Translations under genes and position numbers: made by a program | The notes under the pieces: generated by a model | What the model saw: only the letters and a program-made list of their open reading frames with translations | What the model was told of the DNA's origin: nothing | Database searches by the model: none | Shown: positions 14,920 to 24,418 of the stretch, one piece after another | Layout: the number at the start of each line of letters is the position of its first letter | Numbering within the stretch: position 1 is the stretch's first letter | From: JACQGZ01 sp036004665 | GTDB taxonomy: Bacteria; Sysuimicrobiota; Sysuimicrobiia; Sysuimicrobiales; Humicultoraceae | NCBI GenBank assembly: GCA_036004665.1 | Contig: DASYRG010000094.1 | Span: 1 to 64,000 of the forward strand | Direction: 5' to 3' | Length of the DNA: 64,000 nucleotides

Positions 14920-15966
14920 TCAGATCCGCCAGTACCGCAGCGCCACGCTCCTGGCGCGGCGGATGCGCTCGCGGATCATCGGGTAGGGCGCCTCGGCAAA
15001 GCGATGGTCCGGAAAGGCCGTCCGGGCCTGCCGGCGCGTGAGGACCTCCAGCGTCGCCACCACCGAGGTCGACAGTCCCGGGAGGTCGTACCCACCCTCC
15101 AGCACGGCGGCCAGCCGCCCCCCGCCCCGCCCCGCCGCATCCACCGCCAGCTCGGTCATGGCGCGGAAGCCTCCGGCGGTGACCAGCATTCCGCTGAGTG
15201 GATCGGCGAAGTGGGCATCGTATCCGGCCGAGATCAGCACCAGGTCAGGCTGAGCGGCACCGGCCAGGGGGACGACTACTTCCTCGAAGACCAGCCGGTA
15301 GCCCTCGTCACCCGTCTCCGGAGGAAGTGGAATGTTCAGGGTAAACCCCTCCCCCTCCCCTTCCCCGGCCTCCTCCCAGCCGCCGGTGTAGGGGTACCAG
15401 TGCTCCTGGTGCAACGAGAGGTACAACACGGTGGGATCTCGCCAGAAGATCGCCTGCGTCCCGTTGCCGTGGTGGACGTCCCAGTCGAGCAACAGGATCC
15501 GGCGCATGCCGAAGCGGTCGCGCGCGGCGAGGGCGGCCACCGCCGCGTTGTTGAAGAGGCAGAACCCCATCCCGCGGTCGGGGAGGGCGTGGTGTCCGGG
15601 CGGGCGCACCAGGGCAAAGGCGGACTGGGCCCGCCCTTCCGCCACCGCGGAGGCTGCCGCCACCGCCCCACCGGCTGCCGCCAGGGCGACCTCGTAGGAC
15701 TCAGGACCGACGAAGGTGTCGGGATCGAGCATCCCTCCACCCGCCGCAGCGGTCAGGCGGACGGCGTCGACGTACTCGGGACGATGCGCCGCCTCCACCA
15801 GCGGGCGCTCGGCGGGCTCGGCGCCGCGTTCGGTCAGCGCCTCTGCGAGTCCGCTCTCATCGATGGCCCGGCGCACCGCCTCGAGGCGCTGGGGGCGCTC
15901 CGGGTGATCGGGGGGCGTGGTGTGGCGCAGATAGAGCGGGTCGGTGACCAGCAGGACCGCATCCAC
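14920..15966 (-). CDS. Histone deacetylase / AcuC-family deacetylase
   Basis: A GTG start at 15966, 11 bp after the rpe stop, gives 348 residues that begin VDAVLLVTDPLYLRH; the longer frame overlaps rpe and is unlikely. Catalytic and zinc motifs of class II deacetylases are intact: RPPGHHA, GFCLFNNAAVAA, LLDWDVHHGNGTQ and SAGYDAH. Such proteins remove acetyl groups from proteins (AcuC acts on acetyl-CoA synthetase) or from small molecules such as polyamines. The target is unknown. It sits in the pknB-rpe-rpsA gene string. Confidence 0.9.
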   Translation of the reverse strand: MDAVLLVTDPLYLRHTTPPDHPERPQRLEAVRRAIDESGLAEALTERGAEPAERPLVEAAHRPEYVDAVRLTAAAGGGMLDPDTFVGPESYEVALAAAGGAVAAASAVAEGRAQSAFALVRPPGHHALPDRGMGFCLFNNAAVAALAARDRFGMRRILLLDWDVHHGNGTQAIFWRDPTVLYLSLHQEHWYPYTGGWEEAGEGEGEGFTLNIPLPPETGDEGYRLVFEEVVVPLAGAAQPDLVLISAGYDAHFADPLSGMLVTAGGFRAMTELAVDAAGRGGGRLAAVLEGGYDLPGLSTSVVATLEVLTRRQARTAFPDHRFAEAPYPMIRERIRRARSVALRYWRI

Positions 15967-15976
15967 GCCCGCGGGA

Positions 15977-16645
15977 TCAGGGGGCGGCCGGGGCCTGCGC
16001 GGCGGCGCGCAGCCGGGCGATGGAGGCTTCAATCCCTCCGGCGCCCTTGAAGATGGCTGAGGCCGCCACGAGGATGCCCGCCCCGGCAGCGACGGCCGCC
16101 CCCGCCGTGCGCTCGCTGATGCCGCCGTCAATGGCCAGGGTCGCACTGTCGCCGGCGGCTTCGGCCATGGCGCGGAGGGCGCGCAGTTTGTTCAACGACG
16201 CAGGGAGAAAGACCTGGCCCGCATAGCCGGGGTTCACGCTCATCACCAGCACTCCATTCGCCTCAGGGAACGCCCAGCTGACCGCCTCGGGCGGCGTGGC
16301 GGGGTTGAGAGCCACGACCGCCTCGGCTCCGGCGGAGTGGATGTGGGCGAGGAGGCGGTGCAGATGGGGCGCGGCCTCCAGGTGCACCGCGATGCGTGCC
16401 GCCCCGGCGTCGAGGAACGCGTCCACCTGGCGCTCCGGCTCGACCACCATCAGGTGCACGTCAAAAGGCAGGCGCGTGAGCGGGCGGAGGGCGGAGAGCA
16501 CCACCGGGCCCATCGTAATCGGAGGGACAAAGCGGCCGTCCATGACGTCAATGTGCAGGAGGTCGGCGCCGCCCCGCTCCGCGGCGGCCACCGCCTCGCC
16601 CAGGCGGGCGAAGTCCGCCGAGAGAATGGACGCGGCGATGCGCAT
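15977..16645 (-). CDS. rpe: Ribulose-phosphate 3-epimerase
   Basis: This 222-residue TIM-barrel protein has the expected family length. It carries the metal and catalytic motifs HIDVMDGRFVPPI near residue 32, MSVNPGYAGQ with the loop over the active site, and LAIDGGI with the second catalytic Asp. It interconverts ribulose 5-phosphate and xylulose 5-phosphate in the pentose phosphate pathway. It begins 8 bp after the kinase gene stop. The pknB-rpe pairing is common in Gram-positive-type genomes. Confidence 0.95.
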   Translation of the reverse strand: MRIAASILSADFARLGEAVAAAERGGADLLHIDVMDGRFVPPITMGPVVLSALRPLTRLPFDVHLMVVEPERQVDAFLDAGAARIAVHLEAAPHLHRLLAHIHSAGAEAVVALNPATPPEAVSWAFPEANGVLVMSVNPGYAGQVFLPASLNKLRALRAMAEAAGDSATLAIDGGISERTAGAAVAAGAGILVAASAIFKGAGGIEASIARLRAAAQAPAAP

Positions 16646-16653
16646 TCGCGCAC

Positions 16654-18660
16654 TCAGGGGCGGATCTCCTGGACGAGGGTACTGTTGATGTAGACCTGGA
16701 TGATCGTATAGCCGCGGCTCTCCACCATCAGGTCGATGCGCTCTCCGGGACGGTGGGCCTTCTCGTAGACCGTGCGCACCCCGCTTTCGTCGATGACGAT
16801 GACGCGCACGCGCTGCCCTCCCGGCCCCTCCGGCACCACCACCCGCACCGCCGTGCGCAGGTCTCCCCGCGCGCGCTCCTCGCCGCGCGGCGAGGGGGCG
16901 GAAGTGGGGGCCGCCGCTGGCGGGACGGTGGGCTGACGCTCACCGGTGACGAGGGGGACCTGGGGCGGGCGCTGCTCCGCGCCGGGGCGGACGCTCACAG
17001 TCAGCGTCACCTCCGTCTGCGCGGGCTTGATCCGCTTCCCCGGGTCGGGATTCTGGTCCACGACCGTTCCCGGGGGGACGTCCGCGCTGACCGCGCTGCG
17101 CACCTGCCGGACGATCAGCCCCAGTTCTTCCAGCCGCGCCCGCGCCTCCGCCAGGGAGCGCCCGACCAGCACCGGCATCTCCACCAGTTCCGGCCCGCGG
17201 CTCACCAGCAGCGCCACGGTGGTGTTGCGGGGAGCCTGACCGCCGGCGGGAGGATCCTGGGTCATGATCAGTCCCGCCCGCACGGAATCGTCGAACTGTT
17301 CGTCGACTCGCCCCACCCGCAGGCGGGCGTTCTCGATCACCAGCCGCGCATTCGGGAGCGGCTGCCCGACGACATCGGGAACCGCCACCTGCTCCTTGCC
17401 CTCACTGACCACAACGCCGATGATGCGACCCGCCTTCACCCGTTTGCCCTTGGGCTGGTCCTGGGAGATGATCGATCCCGCCGAGACCGTCTCGCTGTAC
17501 CCGCGCGCCACGGTGTCCAGCGCCACCCCCGACTCCTTCGCCCGCGCCTCCGCCTGGGGGAGGGGGAGACCGACGAGGGCCGGCACCTGTACCTCTTCCA
17601 CAGTGTAGTAGGCCGCCACCGACCGCCAGGTTCCCCACACCCCGCCGGTGAGGAGGGCGACCGCCGTCACCGCCAGCACCGGGCCGAGGGCGCGGGAGAG
17701 GCGGATCCGGCGCCACAGGGCGGCGATCCGCTGCAGCAGGATCGCGGCGCCGCGGGCCGGAGTCGACGCCGGGCGGACGCCGGGCCGGATGATCCGGGTC
17801 GCTTCGGGGGCACCAGACTCGTGCATCCCTTCCTTCCAGAACGAGGTCTGGCCGAGCAGATCGGTGGCGAGGTCGCCGGCGGTCGGGTAGCGGTGGCGCG
17901 GCGATTTCGCCATCCCCCGCAGGATCACGGCTTCGAGGGCCGAGGGGACCTCCGGGTTCAACTCGCCCGGCGATGGAGGAACTTCGTGCAGGTGCTTGAG
18001 GGCAACGGCGATCGGGCTGTCCCCCTCGAAGGGCAGCGTGCCCGTCACCATCTCGAAGAGGACGACGGCGAGCGCGTAGATGTCCGCGGCCCGCCCCGTC
18101 GCCTCTCCCCGGGCGGCCTCGGGGGAGAGGTACTGCACCGAGCCGAGGACGGTGCCCGTCTGGGTGATGGTGACAGCCGAGAGCGCCCGGGCGATGCCGA
18201 AGTCGGTCACCTTTACGCCGCCGTCGCGTGTCAGCAGGATGTTCTGCGGCTTGATGTCACGGTGGATGATGCCGCGGCGGTGCGCGTAGTCCAGCACCTC
18301 GCAGACCTGCACCCCGATGCGCACCGCCTCGGCGATCTCCAGCGGTCCGTCGAGGTCGCGAAGGCGGCGCTTCAGATCCTGCCCCTCCACGAACTCCATG
18401 GCGATGAAGTGGACCCCGTCCGCCTCCCCGCTCTCGAAGACCTGCACCATGTTGGGATGGGTGAGCGAGGCGACGGCGCGCGCCTCGCGTTGGAAGCGCT
18501 CGACGAATTCGGCGTCGGCGGCAAACTGCTCGCGAAGGATCTTCAGCGCGGCGGTCTGCCCATCGGCCACCCTGCGCGCGCGGTAGACGGTGGCCATGCC
18601 GCCCTGCCCGATGGCCACTTCGATCGTGTAGCCGCCCAGGACGGCACCGGTTCGGATCAT
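16654..18660 (-). CDS. pknB: PASTA-domain Ser/Thr protein kinase (PrkC/Stk type)
   Basis: The ATG at 18660 overlaps the rsmB stop (ATGA) and gives 668 residues; longer frames only read rsmB in another phase. The kinase domain has GQGGMATVYRARR (18-30), Lys40, HRDIKPQN (133-140) and DFG (153-155). A single membrane helix (LAVTAVALLTGGVWGTW) follows near residue 330. Three PASTA repeats then face outside, each starting like VPALVGLPLPQAEARAKESG or VPDVVGQPLPNARLVIENA, and a C-terminal beta domain ends in NSTLVQEIRP. It probably senses peptidoglycan fragments and controls cell wall growth. Confidence 0.95.
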   Translation of the reverse strand: MIRTGAVLGGYTIEVAIGQGGMATVYRARRVADGQTAALKILREQFAADAEFVERFQREARAVASLTHPNMVQVFESGEADGVHFIAMEFVEGQDLKRRLRDLDGPLEIAEAVRIGVQVCEVLDYAHRRGIIHRDIKPQNILLTRDGGVKVTDFGIARALSAVTITQTGTVLGSVQYLSPEAARGEATGRAADIYALAVVLFEMVTGTLPFEGDSPIAVALKHLHEVPPSPGELNPEVPSALEAVILRGMAKSPRHRYPTAGDLATDLLGQTSFWKEGMHESGAPEATRIIRPGVRPASTPARGAAILLQRIAALWRRIRLSRALGPVLAVTAVALLTGGVWGTWRSVAAYYTVEEVQVPALVGLPLPQAEARAKESGVALDTVARGYSETVSAGSIISQDQPKGKRVKAGRIIGVVVSEGKEQVAVPDVVGQPLPNARLVIENARLRVGRVDEQFDDSVRAGLIMTQDPPAGGQAPRNTTVALLVSRGPELVEMPVLVGRSLAEARARLEELGLIVRQVRSAVSADVPPGTVVDQNPDPGKRIKPAQTEVTLTVSVRPGAEQRPPQVPLVTGERQPTVPPAAAPTSAPSPRGEERARGDLRTAVRVVVPEGPGGQRVRVIVIDESGVRTVYEKAHRPGERIDLMVESRGYTIIQVYINSTLVQEIRP

Positions 18661-20006
18661 GCGTCGATCGTCCCGTCTGGCGCACCGGACGCGCGCGATC
18701 GCGCCAAGGCTTCTCCGCCCGGCTGTCGCTCCCTGTGTCCCGGCGCAGCACCGCGGACCAGCCGAGCAAGGTAGAAACCGTCGGTGCCGTCGCGGTGCGG
18801 CGTCAGCTCGCGCTCCTCCCGCAGATCGAACGTGCCCGAAGCCTGCGCAGCAACGCGGCGCACCACCGCTTCTCCCTCTTCGGGCTCGGTGGAGCAGACG
18901 GCGTAGACCAGGGTGCCCCCGGGACGGACCGCCCCCGCAACCCCGGCGAGCATCTCCTCCTGAAGCCGCCCCATCTGCGCGAGACTCTCCGGCGTGACGC
19001 GCCAGCGGATCTCCGGCCGCCGGCGGATCACGCCCAGACCCGAACACGGCGCGTCCAGCACGACGCGATCCGCCCGTCCGGCGAACCGGCTCCCCGCCTC
19101 CCGCGCGTCGAGATGATGTGCTTCGATGATGTCGATGCCCAGGCGCGCGGCGTTCGCGGCCAGGGCCCGCAGCTTGGCGGGGACGATGTCCAGCGCGACG
19201 ACGAGGCCGCGGTTGTCCATCAACTCCGCCAGATGGGTGGCCTTCCCGCCCGTCCCGGCCGCCGCGTCCAGGACGGTCTCACCGGCGCGCGGCGCCGCGT
19301 CCCGCGCCACGGCCATCGCTCCCTCGTCCTGCATCGTGACGAGTCCGTCCTCATAGAGATCGAGGCGCGCGCCAAACGAGCCGCGCACACGGATCGCCTC
19401 CGGCCATCCTCCGGCCTCCGCCTCCACCCCGCGGGCCCGCAGCGCGGCGAGCACCTGCTGGGGAGAGGCGCGCAGGGTATTCACCCGCAGCACCGAGGGC
19501 GGGATGGCATTGTTGGCGGCGCACCTGGCCCGCGTCTCCCCGACGCCCCAGCGGCCGATCCACCGCTCGATCAGCCACAGCGGATGAGAGAGCGTCACCG
19601 CCAGATGGCCCGCGGGGTCGGCGCCGGCGGGGGGTGGGGCGGGTTCCCCCTCCGCGGCCAGCCGCCGCAGGACCGCGTTCACCAGGCCGGCCGTCCCCCG
19701 GTGCCCGTGGCGCCGCGCGAGGCGCACCGCCTCATCCACCGCGGCCGCATCGGGGATCCGATCGAGACAGAGGATCTGGTAGAGGCCCATCCGCAGGATG
19801 GCGCGGATCGGCGCCGGCAGTGAGGCCAGTGGCCGGTCGAGCACCGAGGCGAGGGCGTAGTCCAGGCGGCCCTGCTGCCGCAGCGTGCCCAGGGTCACCT
19901 CGGTGATGAAGGCCTGGTCGGCGGCGCCGAAGGGGAGGCGTGTCAGGGTCTGGTAGAGCAGAATGTTGGAGAACGCCGCGCCGTCGTCGACACGGCGGAG
20001 GATCAC
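18657..20006 (-). CDS. rsmB: 16S rRNA (cytosine(967)-C(5))-methyltransferase
   Basis: The 449-residue protein has an N-terminal NusB-like RNA-binding domain (about 1-140) and a C-terminal Rossmann methyltransferase domain. SAM-binding motif LDAAAGTGGKATHLAELM, the catalytic DAPCSGLGVIRR and the second cysteine in YAVCSTEPEE are intact. It should methylate C967 of 16S rRNA. Its stop overlaps the pknB start, so the two are translationally coupled. It is part of the def-fmt-rsmB-pknB string. Confidence 0.95.
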   Translation of the reverse strand: MILRRVDDGAAFSNILLYQTLTRLPFGAADQAFITEVTLGTLRQQGRLDYALASVLDRPLASLPAPIRAILRMGLYQILCLDRIPDAAAVDEAVRLARRHGHRGTAGLVNAVLRRLAAEGEPAPPPAGADPAGHLAVTLSHPLWLIERWIGRWGVGETRARCAANNAIPPSVLRVNTLRASPQQVLAALRARGVEAEAGGWPEAIRVRGSFGARLDLYEDGLVTMQDEGAMAVARDAAPRAGETVLDAAAGTGGKATHLAELMDNRGLVVALDIVPAKLRALAANAARLGIDIIEAHHLDAREAGSRFAGRADRVVLDAPCSGLGVIRRRPEIRWRVTPESLAQMGRLQEEMLAGVAGAVRPGGTLVYAVCSTEPEEGEAVVRRVAAQASGTFDLREERELTPHRDGTDGFYLARLVRGAAPGHRERQPGGEALARSRASGAPDGTIDA

Positions 20007-20085
20007 AAGAACGGCCTCACGCGGATCACCCCGGGTGGCCCCCCCTTTCGTGGGAGGCGTCGCAGCGCGCCGCGACGCGGCCGCC

Positions 20086-20772
20086 TTAGTCGTCTCGGAC
20101 GTTCCGCAGCACCAACAGGCGAACCAGCTGGAGGATCGCCATGGCCGCGGCCGCGACGTAGGTCAGGGCGGCGGCGTTGAGCACGGCGCGCACCCCGGCG
20201 GCCTCCTGCGGGAGGACGAACCCCTCCCCCTGCAGCACTGAGACCGCGCGGGCGCTGGCGTTGAACTCTACGGGCAGCGTCACGAGCGAGAACAGCACAT
20301 AGCCCAAGAAGAGGATGATCCCAAGGTTCATCAGGTAGGGCGTGTTCATGACAAAACCCAGGAAGAAGAGGATCCACGCCGCCGAGGTGCCGATCTGCGC
20401 GACGGGGACGATCGCCGAGCGAAGCGCCAGCGGCGCGTAGGCATCCTTGTGCTGCAGAGCGTGTCCGGCTTCGTGGGCGGCCACGCCGACGGCGGACACG
20501 GAGTGACTGCCGTAGACCGCTGGAGAGAGACGCAGGGTCTTCGTGCGCGGGTCGTAGTGATCCCCCAGCATTCCTTGGACGGGTTCAACGCGCACGTCGG
20601 TGACGCCGCGGCGGCGCAGCAGTTCTGCCGCCACCTCTGCACCGGTCATCCCCCGCGCGGTGGCGACCTGCGCGTACTTGTTGAAGGTGCTGCTGACCCG
20701 TGCCTGCGCCAAGATCGCCAGGAGGAGCGCCGGCAGCACCCAGAGGAAGGTCGGGTCATAGAAGAACGGCAT
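20086..20772 (-). CDS. Membrane zinc metallopeptidase (COG2738, YugP-like)
   Basis: The 228-residue protein opens with a membrane helix (FLWVLPALLLAILAQ) and has the zinc motif HEAGH in VAAHEAGHALQH, followed by several C-terminal helices (TSAAWILFFLGFVM, LGIILFLGYVLF). This matches the neutral zinc metallopeptidase family seen next to fmt and rsmB in many Gram-positive-type genomes. Its substrate is not known. It lies between fmt and rsmB in the same direction. Confidence 0.88.
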   Translation of the reverse strand: MPFFYDPTFLWVLPALLLAILAQARVSSTFNKYAQVATARGMTGAEVAAELLRRRGVTDVRVEPVQGMLGDHYDPRTKTLRLSPAVYGSHSVSAVGVAAHEAGHALQHKDAYAPLALRSAIVPVAQIGTSAAWILFFLGFVMNTPYLMNLGIILFLGYVLFSLVTLPVEFNASARAVSVLQGEGFVLPQEAAGVRAVLNAAALTYVAAAAMAILQLVRLLVLRNVRDD

Positions 20773-20797
20773 GCACGTTCACCTCCGCAGATCCATT

Positions 20798-21817
20798 CTA
20801 GCAGAGCGCCCGCGCGGCGCCCGGGAGGTCCGGTGCGCCCCAGCGCTCGCCGGCCCGCACGCGGTGGCCGCGGGCATAGGCGCCCGCATCCATGCGCCGC
20901 CCCCCCTCCGGCTGCACCTCCAGCACAGACAGCGCTCCGTCACCCGTCTGGAGCAGAATCCCCTCCTCAGAAACGGCGAGCACGGTGCCGGGTTCCAGGC
21001 GGCCGCCCGGCGCCGGCGCAGCCTCCTCAGGAGGGAGCCGCCACATCTCCGTGGGGCGGGCCCCCCAGATCTTCAGGAGCCCGCCACCGCGGGTCGTGTA
21101 GGCAGACGGCCAGGGGTCCATCGCGCGCACGAGGCTGGCGATCGCCCGCGCCGGCTGCCTCCAGTCGATCCGCCCATGCTCTTTGGTGAGTTTCCCCACG
21201 TAGGTCGCCGCCGCTTCCTCCTGTGCGCGCCGCGGCGCCCTTCCCTCCGCCACGAGCCGAACCGCTTCCAGCAAGATTCCGGCCGCGAGGTCGGCCAGGC
21301 GTGTCTCCAGCTGGCCCGCGGTCTCTTCGGGGCCGATCGCCACACGCTGCTGGAGGATGATGTCGCCCGCGTCGAGGGCCTCCGTCTGGAAGATGATCGT
21401 CACGCCGGTCTCCGTCTGCCCATCCGCGATGGCCCGCTGGATCGGAGAGGCGCCCCGGTAGGCGGGCAGGAGGGAGGGATGGGCGTTCAGCGCGCCGAGG
21501 GGCGGGATCGCCAGGACTTCGGCGGGGATGATCCGGCCGTAGGCGACCGTAACCAGCACGTCCGGCGCGAGGTCGGTAATCCGTTGGATCGCGGCGGGCG
21601 TTCGCAGCCGGGGAGGCTGCCAGAGGGGCAGGCCGCGTTCGCGGGCGTAGCGGGCCACGGCGGGAGCGGCCACGCGGCGTCCCCTCCCCGCCGGCCGGTC
21701 CGGCTGGGAAATCACGCCCACGAGGGTGGTGGCCGCCTCCAGCGCCCGCAGGGAGGGCAGCGCAAACGGGGGCGACCCCAGAAAGAGGACGCGCGGATCT
21801 GCCAGCGGCTTACTCAC
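20798..21817 (-). CDS. fmt: Methionyl-tRNA formyltransferase
   Basis: A GTG at 21817 overlaps the def stop (GTGAGTAA) and gives 339 residues starting VSKPLADPRVLFLGSPPF; the longer frame would read def in another phase. Catalytic Asn and His occur in LNAHPSLLPAYRGASPI and the catalytic Asp in LDAGDIILQQ. A C-terminal beta-barrel domain follows. The enzyme transfers a formyl group from 10-formyl-THF to initiator Met-tRNA, and peptide deformylase from the adjacent gene later removes it. Confidence 0.95.
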   Translation of the reverse strand: MSKPLADPRVLFLGSPPFALPSLRALEAATTLVGVISQPDRPAGRGRRVAAPAVARYARERGLPLWQPPRLRTPAAIQRITDLAPDVLVTVAYGRIIPAEVLAIPPLGALNAHPSLLPAYRGASPIQRAIADGQTETGVTIIFQTEALDAGDIILQQRVAIGPEETAGQLETRLADLAAGILLEAVRLVAEGRAPRRAQEEAAATYVGKLTKEHGRIDWRQPARAIASLVRAMDPWPSAYTTRGGGLLKIWGARPTEMWRLPPEEAAPAPGGRLEPGTVLAVSEEGILLQTGDGALSVLEVQPEGGRRMDAGAYARGHRVRAGERWGAPDLPGAARALC

Positions 21818-22334
21818 CCGCCGCGGCGACTTCCTCCGTCTCCTCCGGCCTGATCCGCTCGATGGCGGCGGGGTCCTCGACGCGATCCAGGAAGAGGATC
21901 CCGTCGAGGTGATCGATCTCGTGCTGGAGGACACGGGCCAGGAGCCCTTCCGCCTGCACGGTGATCCCCCGGCCGCGGCGGTTCTTGCCCTTCACCGTCA
22001 CGCGCAGCGCCCGCCGGACCGGCGCGACCACACCCGGGATGGAGAGGCACGCCTCCGTGTCGATCTCCTCGCCGGAGGCGCGGGAGATGGTCGGGTCGAC
22101 CAGGACGACCACCCGGTCCTCCACCTCGGCGACCAGGATGCGCTTGCTTTCCCCCACCTGCGGGGCGGCCAGCCCGAGACCCCGCACGGTGTGCAGGGTC
22201 TCCAGCATGGCATCGATGAGATGCTGGTCGCCCAGCGTCACCCTGCCGACCTGCCGGGCGCGGCGGCGCAGGATACCGGCGCGGGGGCCGTCCACGGTGA
22301 CAATTTCCAGCGTCCGAGTGTCACGCACGGGCAT
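21810..22334 (-). CDS. def: Peptide deformylase
   Basis: The 174-residue protein has the three peptide deformylase motifs: GLGLAAPQVG, EACLSIPG (metal-binding Cys) and LQHEIDHLDG (metal-binding His pair and catalytic Glu). It removes the formyl group from new proteins. The order priA-def-fmt and the overlap with fmt are typical of a conserved translation gene block. Confidence 0.96.
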   Translation of the reverse strand: MPVRDTRTLEIVTVDGPRAGILRRRARQVGRVTLGDQHLIDAMLETLHTVRGLGLAAPQVGESKRILVAEVEDRVVVLVDPTISRASGEEIDTEACLSIPGVVAPVRRALRVTVKGKNRRGRGITVQAEGLLARVLQHEIDHLDGILFLDRVEDPAAIERIRPEETEEVAAAGE

Positions 22335-22356
22335 CAGAATAGCATGGGCGGACGGG

Positions 22357-24417
22357 CTAGGGATTCACGTCGACGGCGACGCGCACCCCCGCAGGCGGAT
22401 GGCGCAGTTGCGCCGCGAGCGGCTCGCGGGCGATGGGGTCGGAGGCGCGGAGGACGAGCTGCCAGCGGCTCCGCCGCCCCCGCTGCAGCGGCGCCGGGCC
22501 CAACACCTCCGGCTCCTCTCCGGCGGCCTCGGCCAGCGCGGCGGCCGCCGCCCGCGAGCGCTCCTCCGCCCCGACGACGTCAAAGGCGACGATCTCCCCA
22601 TAGGGCGGATAGTGGAAGTCCCGGCGCACCGCCAGCTCGTCGCGGTAGAAGGGCCGCAGATCGCCGCGGCGCAGCGCCATCAGGGCGGCGTGGTCGGGGG
22701 CGAAGGTCTGGACGTAGCACCAGGACCGTGCCAGTGCGCGGACCCGCCAGAGGGTGCGCAGGCCGCGCTCGGGCGCCCGGTAGTCGGGATGGCGGAGGGA
22801 GGCGTCAGCCAGGGCGATCACCACCACCTCGACGCGCGCCGGGCGGTCCGCGGTGAGCAGCAGCGGCGTCGCCACCAGCACGCCGCCCTGGCGCTGGAAC
22901 CGGCCGAGGATCACCGCCGCCCGCTCCGCGGTGGGCGCAAGATCCGTGTCGAGGCGGTGCACCGGCGCGGTCCACAGGCTCCCGGCCAGGCGGGCGACCC
23001 GCTGCGTCCCCGCGCCGCGAGGGATCAGCGTCCGGCCGCCGCAGCGCGGGCAGGCGGCGGGGGCGCCGAAGCGATCGTGGCAGTAGCGGCAGCGCAGGAC
23101 GCGCTCGCGCAGATCATAGGCGAGGGTCACGTCGCAACGGGGACAGCGCTGGCTGTAGCCGCACTCTCCGCAGACGAGCAGGTCGGCGAAGCCCTTGCGG
23201 TGCACGAAGATGACGGCGCGACCGCCGTCGCGGAGCGTGCGGCCGATCGCCTCTACCACCGGGGCAGCGAGCACCGGCGGCGCCGCCCGGGGGGACTCCG
23301 TGCGCTCTGTGCGGGGCCGGCGGAGGTCGACGATGACGGTCTTCGGTCCCGGTGCTGCCTGGGGGCGGCGCAGTTCCATCTCCCCGTCCTCCGCCAGGGC
23401 GAAGGTCTCGACTGTCGGCACCTCGTCCGCTACGATCAGCGCGGCGGACCAACCGTCCGCGCGCTGGCGCGCCACCTCCACCGCGCTGTAGCGGGGCACC
23501 CGCTCCTCGCGATGCCCAACGTCCCCCTCGTCGTCGACGATCACCAGCCCCGCGCGCGGCAGCGGCGCGAAGACGGCGCCGCGCGTGCCGGCGACGACGC
23601 TGCCCTCTCCGGCTCGGAGGGCGAGCCAGCGGGCGGTCCGTTCCTCGTCCGTGAGCTCCCCGTGCAGCACCGTGACGCCGAGCGCCAGCACCTCGCGCAC
23701 CCGCGCGGCGAACCGCTCCGCCCCTCCCACGGAGGCAAAGATCGCGACCGCGGCAAGACCGCGCCGCGCCGACTCCGCGACCGCGGCCAGGTAGGTGCCC
23801 TCCCGTGCGGGACTCATCAGCAGAAACCGCCGCGGTCCACCTCCGTCCCCGCCGCCCGTCGCCCACAGGGCCGGATGGAGGCGCAGCCGGAGGCGCCGGG
23901 CCGGGGGCGCCTGGGGGTGTTCCGGTTCGGGGAGTACGGCCGCCAGCCGGAGCGCACCGGAGGCGACCCAGGCGACCAGCTCCCCCGCCGCGCCGCGACC
24001 GACCGTCCGGGCGAGGGCCTGCGGCGTCATCATGCTCTGCCGCAGGAGCCGTGCGATCTGCGCGCGGGTGGCGCCGTCGCCGGGGAGCGCGTGGACGCGG
24101 AGGTCGCGGAACAGCCGGGGCGGGAGCATCGTGGCGAGCGCCTCGCCCACCGAGCAGAGGTATCGCCGCGCCAGCGCCCCGGCCAGCGCGAGGAGGTCGG
24201 CGGGCAGTAGTGGGATCTCAGGAAGGGCGGCGATGACCGGGCGCAGCGGTCGCACCGCGCTGCGCTCCGTCCCCAGGACGTACCCGACGACGATGCGCGG
24301 TCCCAGCGGGACGAGGATGGCGGTGCCGGGCGGCAGCGGAGCGGGCGAGGCATAGGAGAGGGCGGCGTCGCCGGCGGCCAAAGGGGCGTCGACGGCAACG
24401 AGGAGCGGGACGGTCAC
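22357..24417 (-). CDS. priA: PriA-like primosomal protein N' without helicase motifs
   Basis: The 686-residue protein matches PriA over its length, with an N-terminal 3'-DNA-binding domain (about 1-100) and all eight zinc cysteines (416, 419, 425, 428, 443, 446, 456, 459). The ATPase core is degenerate: the Walker A site reads FLLMSPAREGTYL (198-210) without GKT, the Walker B site is VIVDDEGD (292-299), and the motif VI region reads WRVRALARSWCYVQTF without the usual AGRAGR. Helicase activity is probably lost, as in actinobacterial PriA. A structural role in replication restart may remain. Confidence 0.88.
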   Translation of the reverse strand: MTVPLLVAVDAPLAAGDAALSYASPAPLPPGTAILVPLGPRIVVGYVLGTERSAVRPLRPVIAALPEIPLLPADLLALAGALARRYLCSVGEALATMLPPRLFRDLRVHALPGDGATRAQIARLLRQSMMTPQALARTVGRGAAGELVAWVASGALRLAAVLPEPEHPQAPPARRLRLRLHPALWATGGGDGGGPRRFLLMSPAREGTYLAAVAESARRGLAAVAIFASVGGAERFAARVREVLALGVTVLHGELTDEERTARWLALRAGEGSVVAGTRGAVFAPLPRAGLVIVDDEGDVGHREERVPRYSAVEVARQRADGWSAALIVADEVPTVETFALAEDGEMELRRPQAAPGPKTVIVDLRRPRTERTESPRAAPPVLAAPVVEAIGRTLRDGGRAVIFVHRKGFADLLVCGECGYSQRCPRCDVTLAYDLRERVLRCRYCHDRFGAPAACPRCGGRTLIPRGAGTQRVARLAGSLWTAPVHRLDTDLAPTAERAAVILGRFQRQGGVLVATPLLLTADRPARVEVVVIALADASLRHPDYRAPERGLRTLWRVRALARSWCYVQTFAPDHAALMALRRGDLRPFYRDELAVRRDFHYPPYGEIVAFDVVGAEERSRAAAAALAEAAGEEPEVLGPAPLQRGRRSRWQLVLRASDPIAREPLAAQLRHPPAGVRVAVDVNP

Positions 24418-24418
24418 A

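Noticed and set aside
14149..18774. Very long plus-strand frames opposite the deacetylase, rpe and pknB genes
   Set aside because: High GC removes stops on the opposite strand; the minus-strand products are complete known families.
21961..24210. 749-residue plus-strand frame opposite def and priA
   Set aside because: Shadow frame with His/Arg-rich nonsense composition; def and priA are well supported on the minus strand.
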